A stretch of DNA of 12,047 nt, taken from the NCBI GenBank assembly GCA_026985435.1, contig JALSQL010000062.1, positions 1-12,047 on the forward strand. Reading direction: 5' to 3'. This stretch comes from Acidilobaceae archaeon. GTDB taxonomy: Archaea > Thermoproteota > Thermoprotei_A > Sulfolobales > Acidilobaceae. The notes under the pieces were generated by a model. It saw only the letters and a program-made list of their open reading frames with translations, searched no databases and was not told the origin of the DNA. Positions 1 through 5,610 of the stretch are shown piece after piece; within the stretch, counting starts at the first letter, position 1, and each line of letters opens with the position of its first letter. A program made the translations under genes and the position numbers.

Positions 1-36
1 CTCGCGGCCCAGGAGGAGTCCGGGGAGACCGAGTAG
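1..36 (+). CDS. possible 3' end of an unidentified gene (partial)
   Basis: Reading from base 1 gives eleven codons ending in TAG at 34-36, with a hydrophilic acidic tail (LAAQEESGETE). This looks like a protein C-terminus, and a pyrimidine-rich stretch that could aid termination follows at once. The other strand is also open here (a GTG near 53 running leftward off the edge), so the assignment is weak. The product cannot be recognised from so short a tail. Confidence 0.3.
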   Translation, partial: LAAQEESGETE

Positions 37-243
37 CCCTCCTCCCCTCCCCTCACGCGCCCTCCGGGGCACCTCTAGCGTTTAGCCCACGTTTGGCTCC
101 ACAGCCAGCCGATCCACACTATAGAAGCGGGCTCGGGGAGCGACCTGGGCGGCCCAAGGTATGAGCGGCCCCGGAACTGCCCCCTAGGCCGGGGGGCGCG
201 GGCGCCACAAAAGGGGGGAGGGGGGAGAAACTGGGAGGCTACG
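37..243. other. intergenic region, no gene recognised
   Basis: No convincing ORF or tRNA was found here. It holds a C/T tract (37-53), a box-A-like gtttag near 80-85 with no sensible ORF behind it, a strong hairpin (GCCCCC 179-184 pairing with GGGGGC 192-197), a GGCGC/GCGCC inverted repeat (195-206), and several G-runs (191-196, 200-202, 213-218, 220-225, 233-235) just beyond the citrate synthase stop. The ATG at 160 opens only an 8-codon frame. Confidence 0.5.
205..232 (-). terminator. putative pyrimidine-tract terminator of citrate synthase
   Basis: The transcript leaving the citrate synthase stop reads through CTCCCCCCTCCCCCC and then TTTT (plus-strand positions 212-209), followed by GC-rich inverted repeats. 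Archaeal RNA polymerase commonly terminates at pyrimidine or T-rich tracts just after a stop codon. The T run is short here, so the call is tentative. Confidence 0.35.
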
Positions 244-1446
244 CTACTTCTTGCAGCGCTCCTCCAGCGGGGCGTACTTGAGGCCGGTTGGGCCGACGTA
301 CTTCTCGGTGGGCCTAATTATCTTGTTGTTCTTCACCTGCTCGATGTAGTGGCTGGTCCAGCCCACGATCCTGCCCATGGCGAATATGGGCGTGTACATC
401 GGTATCGGTATGCCGAGCTGGTAGTAGAGCACGGCCGTGTAAAAGTCTATGTTGGCTGGTAGCTTCTTCTCCCTCCACATGACCTCCTCCGCCTTCTTGA
501 GTACCTTGAGCCACCACTCGCCGTCGGGCAGCTGCTTTATGAACTTGGCCGCGACGTCGGTTCTCGGGTCGTGGATCTTGTAGACCCTGTGGCCGAAGCC
601 CATTATCTTCTCCTTCTTGGCCAGCTTCTCGAGTATGTACTCCTCTATGTACTCCTCGAGGGGCTTACCCTTCTCCTCGGCCTTCTTCTTGGCGTCCAGC
701 AGCATGACCATGGCCTTCTCGTTCGCCCCGCCGTGCAGCGGGCCCTTGAGGGCCCCTATGCCGCCGGCTATGGCGCTGTAGATGTCGCTCAGTGTGCTGG
801 CGATCACCCTCACGGTGAACGTGCTCGCGTTGAAGCCGTGGTCCATGTACAGCACGAGGCTGGACTCGAAGGCCCTGGCCTCGAGGTCGGTGGGCATCCT
901 GCCGATTATCATCCTGAGGGCGTCCTTCGCGTGGTCGAGGTTGGGGTCTGGGCGTATAACCGTGCCGTCGTGTGCCAGGTGCCAGCCGGCGGTGAAGAGA
1001 ACGGGCATCGCCGCTATCAACCTGAGGGCGTGCTCGTAGAGGAAGTCGTCGTCGAACCTCCACTCGGGGGCGTTATACTGGCCCAGAAGGGTCACAGCGT
1101 AGCTGCCATAGTACATGGGGTGGGTCTTGGGGGCCAGCTTGAGGGCGTCGAAGACCTTCTCGGGCACCTGCCCCCTGTACGTGTCTATCTTCCTCTTAAT
1201 CTCCCGGAGCTCGTCCTCGCAGGGGAGGCGGCCGAATAGGAAGAGGTGGGCGGCCTCGTAGAAGCTGGCGTGCTCCCCTATGTCAGCTATGGTGTAGCCC
1301 CTGTAGATTGTGTGCTCCCCAGTGGGGTCAACGCCGCTTATCTCCGTGGTGTCGGGGACAACGTTGTAGAGGCCCTTCGGGACTATGATGTACTTGCCGA
1401 GGGGGCCCTCCTCCACCTTACACTCTACTTCCACTCTCCTAGCCAA
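244..1446 (-). CDS. gltA: citrate synthase
   Basis: This 400-aa enzyme condenses acetyl-CoA with oxaloacetate to citrate in the cytoplasm. All family signatures are present: HGFNAST (H203), GPLHGGANE (H238), GFGHRVYK (H286) and ANIDFY (D334); H238, H286 and D334 are the expected catalytic triad. Length fits archaeal and other short type I citrate synthases. The frame stays open upstream to 1698, but conservation begins only near the segment following YIIVPKGL, and the extension would run antisense through ketopantoate reductase. I chose the TTG at 1446 because GGAGGGG (1459-1453) lies 6 nt before it, with AT-rich promoter sequence farther out. A GTG four codons in (1434) is a weaker alternative. 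Some archaeal members also act on propionyl-CoA (2-methylcitrate synthase), which sequence alone cannot exclude. It diverges from ketopantoate reductase and appears monocistronic. Confidence 0.96.
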   Translation of the reverse strand: MARRVEVECKVEEGPLGKYIIVPKGLYNVVPDTTEISGVDPTGEHTIYRGYTIADIGEHASFYEAAHLFLFGRLPCEDELREIKRKIDTYRGQVPEKVFDALKLAPKTHPMYYGSYAVTLLGQYNAPEWRFDDDFLYEHALRLIAAMPVLFTAGWHLAHDGTVIRPDPNLDHAKDALRMIIGRMPTDLEARAFESSLVLYMDHGFNASTFTVRVIASTLSDIYSAIAGGIGALKGPLHGGANEKAMVMLLDAKKKAEEKGKPLEEYIEEYILEKLAKKEKIMGFGHRVYKIHDPRTDVAAKFIKQLPDGEWWLKVLKKAEEVMWREKKLPANIDFYTAVLYYQLGIPIPMYTPIFAMGRIVGWTSHYIEQVKNNKIIRPTEKYVGPTGLKYAPLEERCKK

Positions 1447-1452
1447 TCTAGA

Positions 1453-1459
1453 CCCCTCC
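1453..1459 (-). promoter_or_regulatory. Shine-Dalgarno site that decides the citrate synthase start
   Basis: GGAGGGG on the minus strand is followed by TCTAGA and then TTG GCT. The 6-nt spacing makes the TTG at 1446 the preferred start over the long upstream extension. Confidence 0.7.
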
Positions 1460-1489
1460 AACCGCTCGGGGGCCACGCTCCAGGTTCTG

Positions 1490-1510
1490 AATATATGGAT
1501 ATATTTGTAA
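1490..1510 (-). promoter_or_regulatory. AT-rich box A region, citrate synthase promoter
   Basis: An isolated AT island in very GC-rich sequence reads TTACAAATATATCCATATATT on the minus strand in two halves. The proximal ATATATT would set transcription near 1466, giving a leader of about 20 nt that contains the SD. It lies within the 114-bp divergent intergenic region. Confidence 0.55.
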
Positions 1511-1520
1511 GCGTGCCAGG

Positions 1521-1529
1521 CTCTTAACC
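1521..1529 (+). promoter_or_regulatory. box A-like element before ketopantoate reductase
   Basis: CTCTTAACC lies about 35 nt before the GTG at 1561. A start site about 25 nt downstream would give a leader of roughly 10 nt, so translation is nearly leaderless, as is common in crenarchaea. No SD precedes the GTG. The AT island at 1490-1510 may also contribute on this strand. Confidence 0.45.
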
Positions 1530-1560
1530 CCAGGGCGCCGGGGCCACATATACTCTCGGG

Positions 1561-2448
1561 GTGCCAGTCCTGGAGGTTTGCATCATTGGAGCGGGGGCGG
1601 TTGGGGGCCTGCTCGCGGCCGCGGCGCTGGAGGCCGGCTGCAGCGTGAGGCTCTACTCGAGGCGGAGCTGCACCCTCACAGTCCGGGGGCCCCCTCACAG
1701 GGTTAGAGTGGAAGCGCTAGGCACCCCCTGGCCCCCAGCGGTGTGCGACTACGCCATCCTAGCGGTTAAGGCCTACTCCACCAGGGAGGCCCTAGAGTAC
1801 ATGGCCGCCTACAGGGTCCGCGCACCCATGCTGCTCGTCGTCCAGAACGGGCTGGGCGGGCTCGAGTACGCCGAGTCCGCCTACCCGGGCCTCGCGGCTG
1901 CTGGCGTCGCGGACTTCGGCTCCCTTAGGAGGGGGTGCACCGTCGAGAGGCGGGGCGCCGGCAGACTGGTCGCGGGCTGCAGGGGCCTCGACTGCAGGGC
2001 GGAGCTAGCCCCCCTGGCGAGGTGCCTAGCCCTAGGGGGACTGCAGGTTCGGCTTGCCAGCGATATAGAGCCGCACCGCTGGCTGAAGCTCGCCGTGAAC
2101 GCCGCGATAAACACGATCACGGCCCTCCTAAGGATCCCCAACGGCGAGGTGGCCGAGAACCCCTGGCTCTCCAGGCTGGCCAGCCGGATCGCCAGCCTCG
2201 TCGAGGCCGAGGCTATGAGGAGGGGAATACGCCTCCCGCGCCCGGCGGCCGAGGAGGCCCTGAGGGTAGCGAGGGAGACCGGGTGGAACAGGAGCTCAAC
2301 CCTCCAGGACCTCGAGGCCGGGAGGCCCACGGAGGTCGACTGGATCCTCGGCCCCCTAGCCAGCCCTGGTAGCCTCCTGGAGCCGCTGTACCTAGCCCTG
2401 AAGGGTGCCGAGGAGATCGCGCGGAGGGGTCCGGGTCTCAGCCATTAA
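1561..2448 (+). CDS. panE: 2-dehydropantoate 2-reductase (ketopantoate reductase)
   Basis: A 295-aa NAD(P)H-dependent enzyme that reduces ketopantoate to pantoate for coenzyme A synthesis. Residues 6-16 form the Rossmann loop (VCIIGAGAVGG, G10-x-G12-xx-G15). Family active-site residues are visible: N96 in VVQNGLGG, K176-x3-N180-x3-N184 in HRWLKLAVNAAIN, and E258 in GRPTEVDW after the SSTLQDLEAG segment. K176, N180 and N184 carry the same numbers as I recall for the E. coli enzyme. Length is normal (about 300 aa). The GTG start places the glycine loop a few residues in, as expected. Its stop codon overlaps a box-A-like TTAAAC that probably serves the next gene. No CoA-pathway partner lies beside it. 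Confidence 0.93.
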   Translation: MPVLEVCIIGAGAVGGLLAAAALEAGCSVRLYSRRSCTLTVRGPPHRVRVEALGTPWPPAVCDYAILAVKAYSTREALEYMAAYRVRAPMLLVVQNGLGGLEYAESAYPGLAAAGVADFGSLRRGCTVERRGAGRLVAGCRGLDCRAELAPLARCLALGGLQVRLASDIEPHRWLKLAVNAAINTITALLRIPNGEVAENPWLSRLASRIASLVEAEAMRRGIRLPRPAAEEALRVARETGWNRSSTLQDLEAGRPTEVDWILGPLASPGSLLEPLYLALKGAEEIARRGPGLSH

Positions 2449-2450
2449 AC
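2443..2450 (+). promoter_or_regulatory. box A-like element overlapping the panE stop codon
   Basis: CATTAAAC includes the TAA stop of the upstream gene (2446-2448) and lies about 38 nt before the GTG of the membrane protease. This spacing fits an internal promoter with a leader of about 10-15 nt. Confidence 0.45.
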
Positions 2451-2484
2451 CCCCGGCGCCTCCCCGTTCCTTCCAGGCGGAGTC

Positions 2485-3570
2485 GTGGACTCCCTGGCAT
2501 GGCTCGCGGTGTACACTGCCGCCTGGCTCGCCGTCACGGCTGTGGCTAGGGGTAGGCATGGGAGGGTCGAGGTTACGCCCCTTGCCATCCTGTACAGGCT
2601 GCCCGTGACCTTGGAGCCCGCGGGCGGCCGCCTGAGGGCCCTACGCCGGGCGGGCTACGCTAGCGTCGCAGCCGCCTTCGCGTTGATGGCGCTCTTCTAC
2701 TACCTCATGGTGGCCCAGTTCTGGGCCCGCTACGTGGCCAGGCTGCCGGGCGCCCAGGGTGGGGGCGTCGTGCCCCTGATTCCGGGGGTGACCGTGCCCC
2801 TCAGCGTGCTGCCCCACTTCCTCGTAGCCCTCGGGGTGGCCGCGGCCGTCCACGAGCTCGCCCACGCGATCCAGGCTAGAGCTGAGGGCCTGAGGGTCCG
2901 CAGTGCTGGCATCGCGCTGTTCATCTTCATCCCCGCGGCTTTCGTCGAGCTGGACGAGGAGGAGCTGAAGCGTGCCCCCCTCGCGTCGCGCCTCAGGGTA
3001 TACTCCGCCGGCGTGGCAGCCAACATCCTGCTCTTCCTAGCCCTCTCAGCCCTGGCGGCTGGCCTGCCGTGCAGTAGCCTCTCCGGCGGGGTCAGGGTTG
3101 TGGGGGTCGAGCAGGGTAGCCCCGCGCAGCTGGCCGGGATAGAGAGCGGCGACGTGATAGTCGCCGTCAACGGCCAGCCCGTCCACTGCATACCCGAGCT
3201 CTCCGACGCCCTCGAGCGTGCTGGCGTGAAGTCGCCCCAGCCGGCCACCCTCAACGTGACCGTCATACGCGGCGGCGAGGCACTCACGCTCGTTATCCAC
3301 AAACCCGCCAACAGGACGACAATCGGCGTCACCATAGTAGGCTCGTTCAACGCTGCTGGCATACTCCTCTACAGCTCCACCATGCTCAACTTCGCCCTAG
3401 CCCTCATCAACGCGGCCCCACTCTTCATAACAGACGGTGGGAAGATGCTCACCGAGAGCCTCGACGCCCTCCTAGGCGGCCGCGGCCGCCTAGCCGCCAC
3501 CGGCCTGCAAGCGGCCACGGTGCTGCTTGTGGTGTCACTGATCACCATACGGCCCATACTCCCGGGCTAG
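2485..3570 (+). CDS. site-2-type (M50) intramembrane zinc metalloprotease with PDZ domain
   Basis: A 361-aa polytopic membrane protein of the S2P/RseP family, which cleaves transmembrane substrates within the bilayer. The zinc motif HELAH (H123, E124, H127) lies at the end of a hydrophobic segment. The second conserved motif is N309-AAP-LFIT-D317-GG in a later helix, matching the family NxxP...DG signature and supplying the third zinc ligand. A PDZ domain occupies about residues 200-280 between the two core motifs (GSPAQLAGIESGDVIVAVNG is its carboxylate-loop and core region). Hydrophobic segments near 6-22, 57-80, 108-130, 140-155, 170-192, 288-312 and 335-357 suggest six or seven membrane passes. 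The GTG start is preceded by box A but only a poorly spaced GGCGGAG. The substrate is unknown; the next gene encodes a membrane-anchored protein. Confidence 0.9.
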   Translation: MDSLAWLAVYTAAWLAVTAVARGRHGRVEVTPLAILYRLPVTLEPAGGRLRALRRAGYASVAAAFALMALFYYLMVAQFWARYVARLPGAQGGGVVPLIPGVTVPLSVLPHFLVALGVAAAVHELAHAIQARAEGLRVRSAGIALFIFIPAAFVELDEEELKRAPLASRLRVYSAGVAANILLFLALSALAAGLPCSSLSGGVRVVGVEQGSPAQLAGIESGDVIVAVNGQPVHCIPELSDALERAGVKSPQPATLNVTVIRGGEALTLVIHKPANRTTIGVTIVGSFNAAGILLYSSTMLNFALALINAAPLFITDGGKMLTESLDALLGGRGRLAATGLQAATVLLVVSLITIRPILPG

Positions 3571-3580
3571 CCGCCAAAGC

Positions 3581-3587
3581 GTTTAAC
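3581..3587 (+). promoter_or_regulatory. box A-like element before the 240-aa membrane protein
   Basis: GTTTAAC lies 32-38 nt before the ATG at 3619, in the 48-bp gap after the protease. A start near 3609 would give a leader of about 10 nt. GAGGTG at about 3608-3613 is a partial SD. Confidence 0.5.
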
Positions 3588-3618
3588 TCCCGGCCCCGCG
3601 GCCCCTAGAGGTGCCTGC

Positions 3619-4341
3619 ATGGTGGCTGGGAGATCCACCCTCTTAGTCGAGGCCCTGCTCTTCGCCGTGATAGCCGTCCTGGCCTACTTCTCCTACACGA
3701 CAGTCGCATCGAGGATGGCGGTCAACGAGGGCGGCGCGTGCCCCGACGGGTCCCTCTACCACGTGGGTCCCGGCACTATAAACGTTACATACGACTACCA
3801 CGACTACTTCTGCGGGGTCAACCAGACCCTAACCCTGAGGCTGGCCAACCTCCCCGACAGCCTCTGCGGCTCCAACCAGTTCATAGCTAACAGTAGCCTG
3901 GTCCTACCCTTCAACTCCACCGGCTCGCCGGCGGCGAGCGTGGCTGGCCCCGGCTACTCGCCCGCACCCCTGGGTGCGAGGCCCTCGTACCTCGGAGTCT
4001 ACAATGGCACCTTCTACGTGTCCCTCCTACCAGCGGCCGACAGAACCGGCCTCTGGAGCATCTACTGCCCCTACGCCAGCATATCGGTCCAGGGCCAGCT
4101 GAGGGTCTACTACGACCAGTCCACCGGGCTACCCCTGAGGATAGACTGGGTCTACCCCTCCAAGGGCGGCGATGTGACCCTCTGGAGCCTCCAGGCGAGG
4201 CGCTACGTGCTCCAGGACAGCCAGGGCAGGCTCTACGTCCCAGGGCTACCCCCGGGCCTCGCCCTAGCCGGCACCGCCGGGGTGATGGGGGCTTCCATAG
4301 CTCTAGCCCTGAAGAGGCTGGTCGAGGCCGCCGCAGCTTAG
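3619..4341 (+). CDS. uncharacterised membrane-anchored surface protein
   Basis: I do not recognise this 240-aa protein. A hydrophobic helix (about residues 8-30) follows a short start (MVAGRS). An exported-looking region (31-208) has N-glycosylation sequons (NVT, NQT, NSS, NST, NGT), many Tyr/Pro/Gly residues and four cysteines (C41, C65, C83, C150). A second hydrophobic stretch (about 209-230) is followed by KR. The likely topology is N-in, loop outside, C-in, anchored at both ends. Alternatively, GRS before a helix with E11 resembles a class III (pilin-like) signal cut after S6. The four cysteines could form two disulfides, as is common in hyperthermophile surface proteins. It lies 48 bp after the site-2 protease, which makes it a conceivable substrate or partner. 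Its 3' end overlaps the convergent JAMM gene by 39 bp. Confidence 0.75.
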   Translation: MVAGRSTLLVEALLFAVIAVLAYFSYTTVASRMAVNEGGACPDGSLYHVGPGTINVTYDYHDYFCGVNQTLTLRLANLPDSLCGSNQFIANSSLVLPFNSTGSPAASVAGPGYSPAPLGARPSYLGVYNGTFYVSLLPAADRTGLWSIYCPYASISVQGQLRVYYDQSTGLPLRIDWVYPSKGGDVTLWSLQARRYVLQDSQGRLYVPGLPPGLALAGTAGVMGASIALALKRLVEAAAA

Positions 4342-4731
4342 CCTGCACACCTCAACCACGCCGCCAGCTAGCCTGTAGGCGGCGAGGGCGCCCCCCCTCC
4401 CGCCTATGACCCAGGCTAGCGGCCACATCCTCATTCCCCTCAGGTCTCTCTGCGAGGGCCGCGGCTCGCCGCAGGGGTGGGTGTGGTAGACCCCGACGAC
4501 GTCCAGGCCGAGGGCCCAGGCTGCCTTGTGGGCTGCTATGACGTCGAGCGGGTCGGCGGTGAAGCCGTGGGGGCTCCCCTCCAGGTTCTCCACGGCGTAG
4601 TAGGCCGCCACCCTGTAGCCCCAGGGCTCCTTGAGGCCTATCAGGTGGCCCACACGCTCCACCCCACCTTTGGCGGCGAGTAGCCTGAGCACGCCGCAGA
4701 GTGGGCCCAGCTGCAGGGTGCAGCCGGCCAC
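4303..4731 (-). CDS. JAMM/MPN-domain zinc metalloprotease (Mov34/PAD-1-like)
   Basis: This 142-aa protein is a single JAMM domain. The zinc motif is complete: H83-T-H85-P followed by ten residues to D96 (HTHPCGEPRPSQRD), with catalytic E25 in VERVGHLIG. The preceding FTADPLDVIAAHKAAWALGLD segment matches the family helix before the motif. Archaeal JAMM enzymes remove ubiquitin-like modifiers (SAMPs) or trim sulfur-carrier proteins; which applies here cannot be read from sequence. The frame is open to 4899, but the real start is the GTG at 4731: it overlaps the phosphoesterase TAG by one base (TAGTG), has GAGGTG 8 nt upstream, and the upstream extension is Arg/Pro-rich out-of-frame translation of that gene. 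The two genes are probably translationally coupled. The 3' end overlaps the convergent 240-aa gene. Confidence 0.9.
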   Translation of the reverse strand: MAGCTLQLGPLCGVLRLLAAKGGVERVGHLIGLKEPWGYRVAAYYAVENLEGSPHGFTADPLDVIAAHKAAWALGLDVVGVYHTHPCGEPRPSQRDLRGMRMWPLAWVIGGRGGALAAYRLAGGVVEVCRLSCGGLDQPLQG

Positions 4732-5264
4732 TAGGGCTGCACCTCTACGACCCTGGCGCGGAGCGTGCCGAGGTCCAGCAGGGCAGCGGTTGGCCTCCCC
4801 GTTAGGACCCCGGAGGCCTCCCCGGGGTTTAGGACCAGCACTCCCCGAGTGTAGGAGACCTCGACCTCGTGGGTGTGACCGTAGAGAACAGCGTCCCACT
4901 CGCCGCTCCTGGCCAGCGCGTGCACTATCCTCCTCGTGGCCTCAGGGGACCCCCACCCGTGGACTAGTAGGAGCCTCCTCCCACCCAGCTCCAGCTCTAG
5001 CGGGGGCTCCTCCAGCCTCACGCCGAGCTTCTCGGCCACACGCCTGAGGCCCATCTTCTCGCCGCAGTTGTTGCCGTAGATGGCGTAGAGACTCGCCTTA
5101 CCGTTGAGCTCCGCCGCTATCGCCCTCAACGTGAAGGGGGCCACGATGTCGCCGAGGTGGATAACCGCCTCGGCTCCGGCGTTGACTAGAGCCCGCACGG
5201 CTGCCCTCGCGAGTGCCACATTGTCGTGCGTATCGCTGATTACGCCCACAAACACGCCCTCCAC
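4731..5264 (-). CDS. YfcE/MJ0936-type metallophosphoesterase
   Basis: A 177-aa single-domain calcineurin-like phosphoesterase, probably a cytoplasmic phosphodiesterase with two divalent metals; the natural substrate of this family is poorly known. Metal ligands appear in order: D11-T-H13 in SDTHDN, D39 in HLGDIV, N65 in YGNNCGE, H102 in LVHGWG, and H130-T-H132 in YGHTH, followed by LNPGEA. Homologues I recall have GNND or GNCD; here the Asp position is Cys (C67). Full length is normal. The start is uncertain: GTG 5264 is the longest, but GGAGGG lies 7 nt before GTG 5249 (giving MGVISDTHD) and GTG 5255 is also possible. A box-A-like GTTAATAT sits about 40 nt upstream. It is joined to the JAMM gene by a 1-nt overlap. 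Confidence 0.9.
   Translation of the reverse strand: MEGVFVGVISDTHDNVALARAAVRALVNAGAEAVIHLGDIVAPFTLRAIAAELNGKASLYAIYGNNCGEKMGLRRVAEKLGVRLEEPPLELELGGRRLLLVHGWGSPEATRRIVHALARSGEWDAVLYGHTHEVEVSYTRGVLVLNPGEASGVLTGRPTAALLDLGTLRARVVEVQP
4740..4745 (-). promoter_or_regulatory. Shine-Dalgarno site deciding the JAMM protein start
   Basis: GAGGTG inside the last codons of the phosphoesterase lies 8 nt before the GTG at 4731. It supports reinitiation or coupled translation at the TAGTG overlap. Confidence 0.6.
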
Positions 5265-5300
5265 CCCCGCAGCCCAAAGGTCCGGCGTGGCTGCTGGAAG

Positions 5301-5308
5301 ATATTAAC
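5301..5308 (-). promoter_or_regulatory. box A-like element of the phosphoesterase-JAMM pair
   Basis: GTTAATAT on the minus strand sits about 37-44 nt before the GTG at 5264. Transcription would start near 5278 and cover both downstream genes. It is one of the few AT-rich patches in the 121-bp gap after the 61-aa gene. Confidence 0.5.
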
Positions 5309-5385
5309 CTCGGCCCGAGGGGCTGGGAGGCCACGCGCTACATACAACAAGGCTGGCGGGGCTGGGGTTGGGATAAAGCGGGAGG

Positions 5386-5571
5386 CTATGGGGAGGCCCT
5401 CTCGGCGAAGCCCTTGACTATCCGCTCGAACTCCGCCTCGACCCTCTGCCTCGCCTCCTCGTAGGCCGCCCTGAGCCTCTCTAGCTTCTCCTCGTACGCC
5501 AGCCTGATCTCGCCCCTAACACGGTCCTCGAGCTTCTGGAGCTCCGGCAGCCCCTTCTCGCGCTCCGCCAT
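5386..5571 (-). CDS. small charged helical (coiled-coil) protein, unidentified
   Basis: A 61-aa protein made of about equal numbers of acidic (Glu) and basic (Arg/Lys) residues, with spaced Leu, Ile, Val, Tyr and Phe. Residues 8-57 should form one long amphipathic helix or coiled coil. There is no signal peptide, membrane segment or cysteine. The ATG at 5571 is 39 nt past the stop of the giant surface-protein gene on the same strand, with no obvious promoter between and only a weak GGGGGTG ribosome site, so co-transcription is likely. The look is reminiscent of small A-type ATPase stalk subunits (E/H), but no ATPase genes are nearby and I do not assign that function. A cytoplasmic partner of the neighbouring membrane protein is speculative. 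Confidence 0.65.
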   Translation of the reverse strand: MAEREKGLPELQKLEDRVRGEIRLAYEEKLERLRAAYEEARQRVEAEFERIVKGFAERASP

Positions 5572-5610
5572 GCAGCCTACACCCCCGCGGCGCCATGCTA
5601 GCCGGCTGAG

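Noticed and set aside
37..243. tRNA or C/D box RNA in the left intergenic region
   Set aside because: No T-loop GTTCRA, cloverleaf, or RTGATGA/CTGA box pair could be found on either strand.
665..1063. 132-aa minus ORF inside citrate synthase
   Set aside because: Frame-shifted shadow, dominated by Arg, Gly and Pro, with no recognisable motif.
571..1239. 222-aa plus-strand ORF opposite citrate synthase
   Set aside because: Antisense shadow of a highly conserved gene; Leu/Val/Gly-rich composition follows from GC-rich codon complement and no domain is visible.
1447..1698. N-terminal extension of citrate synthase to 1698
   Set aside because: It would overlap ketopantoate reductase antisense, has no family similarity, and bypasses the well-placed SD and TTG at 1446.
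1881..2330. 149-aa minus ORF opposite panE
   Set aside because: Shadow of panE; Ser/Arg/Ala-rich without domain features.
4732..4899. Longer start for the JAMM protein
   Set aside because: The extra 56 residues are an Arg/Pro/Gly-rich alternate reading of the phosphoesterase, and the family domain begins after the GTG at 4731.
4631..5047. 138-aa plus-strand ORF
   Set aside because: Antisense to the phosphoesterase and JAMM genes, Pro/Arg/Ala-rich, no support.
5265..5385. Short ORF from TTG near 5350 behind a CTTTATCC element (minus)
   Set aside because: Only about 33 codons, overlapping the phosphoesterase start region, no SD and no protein-like pattern.
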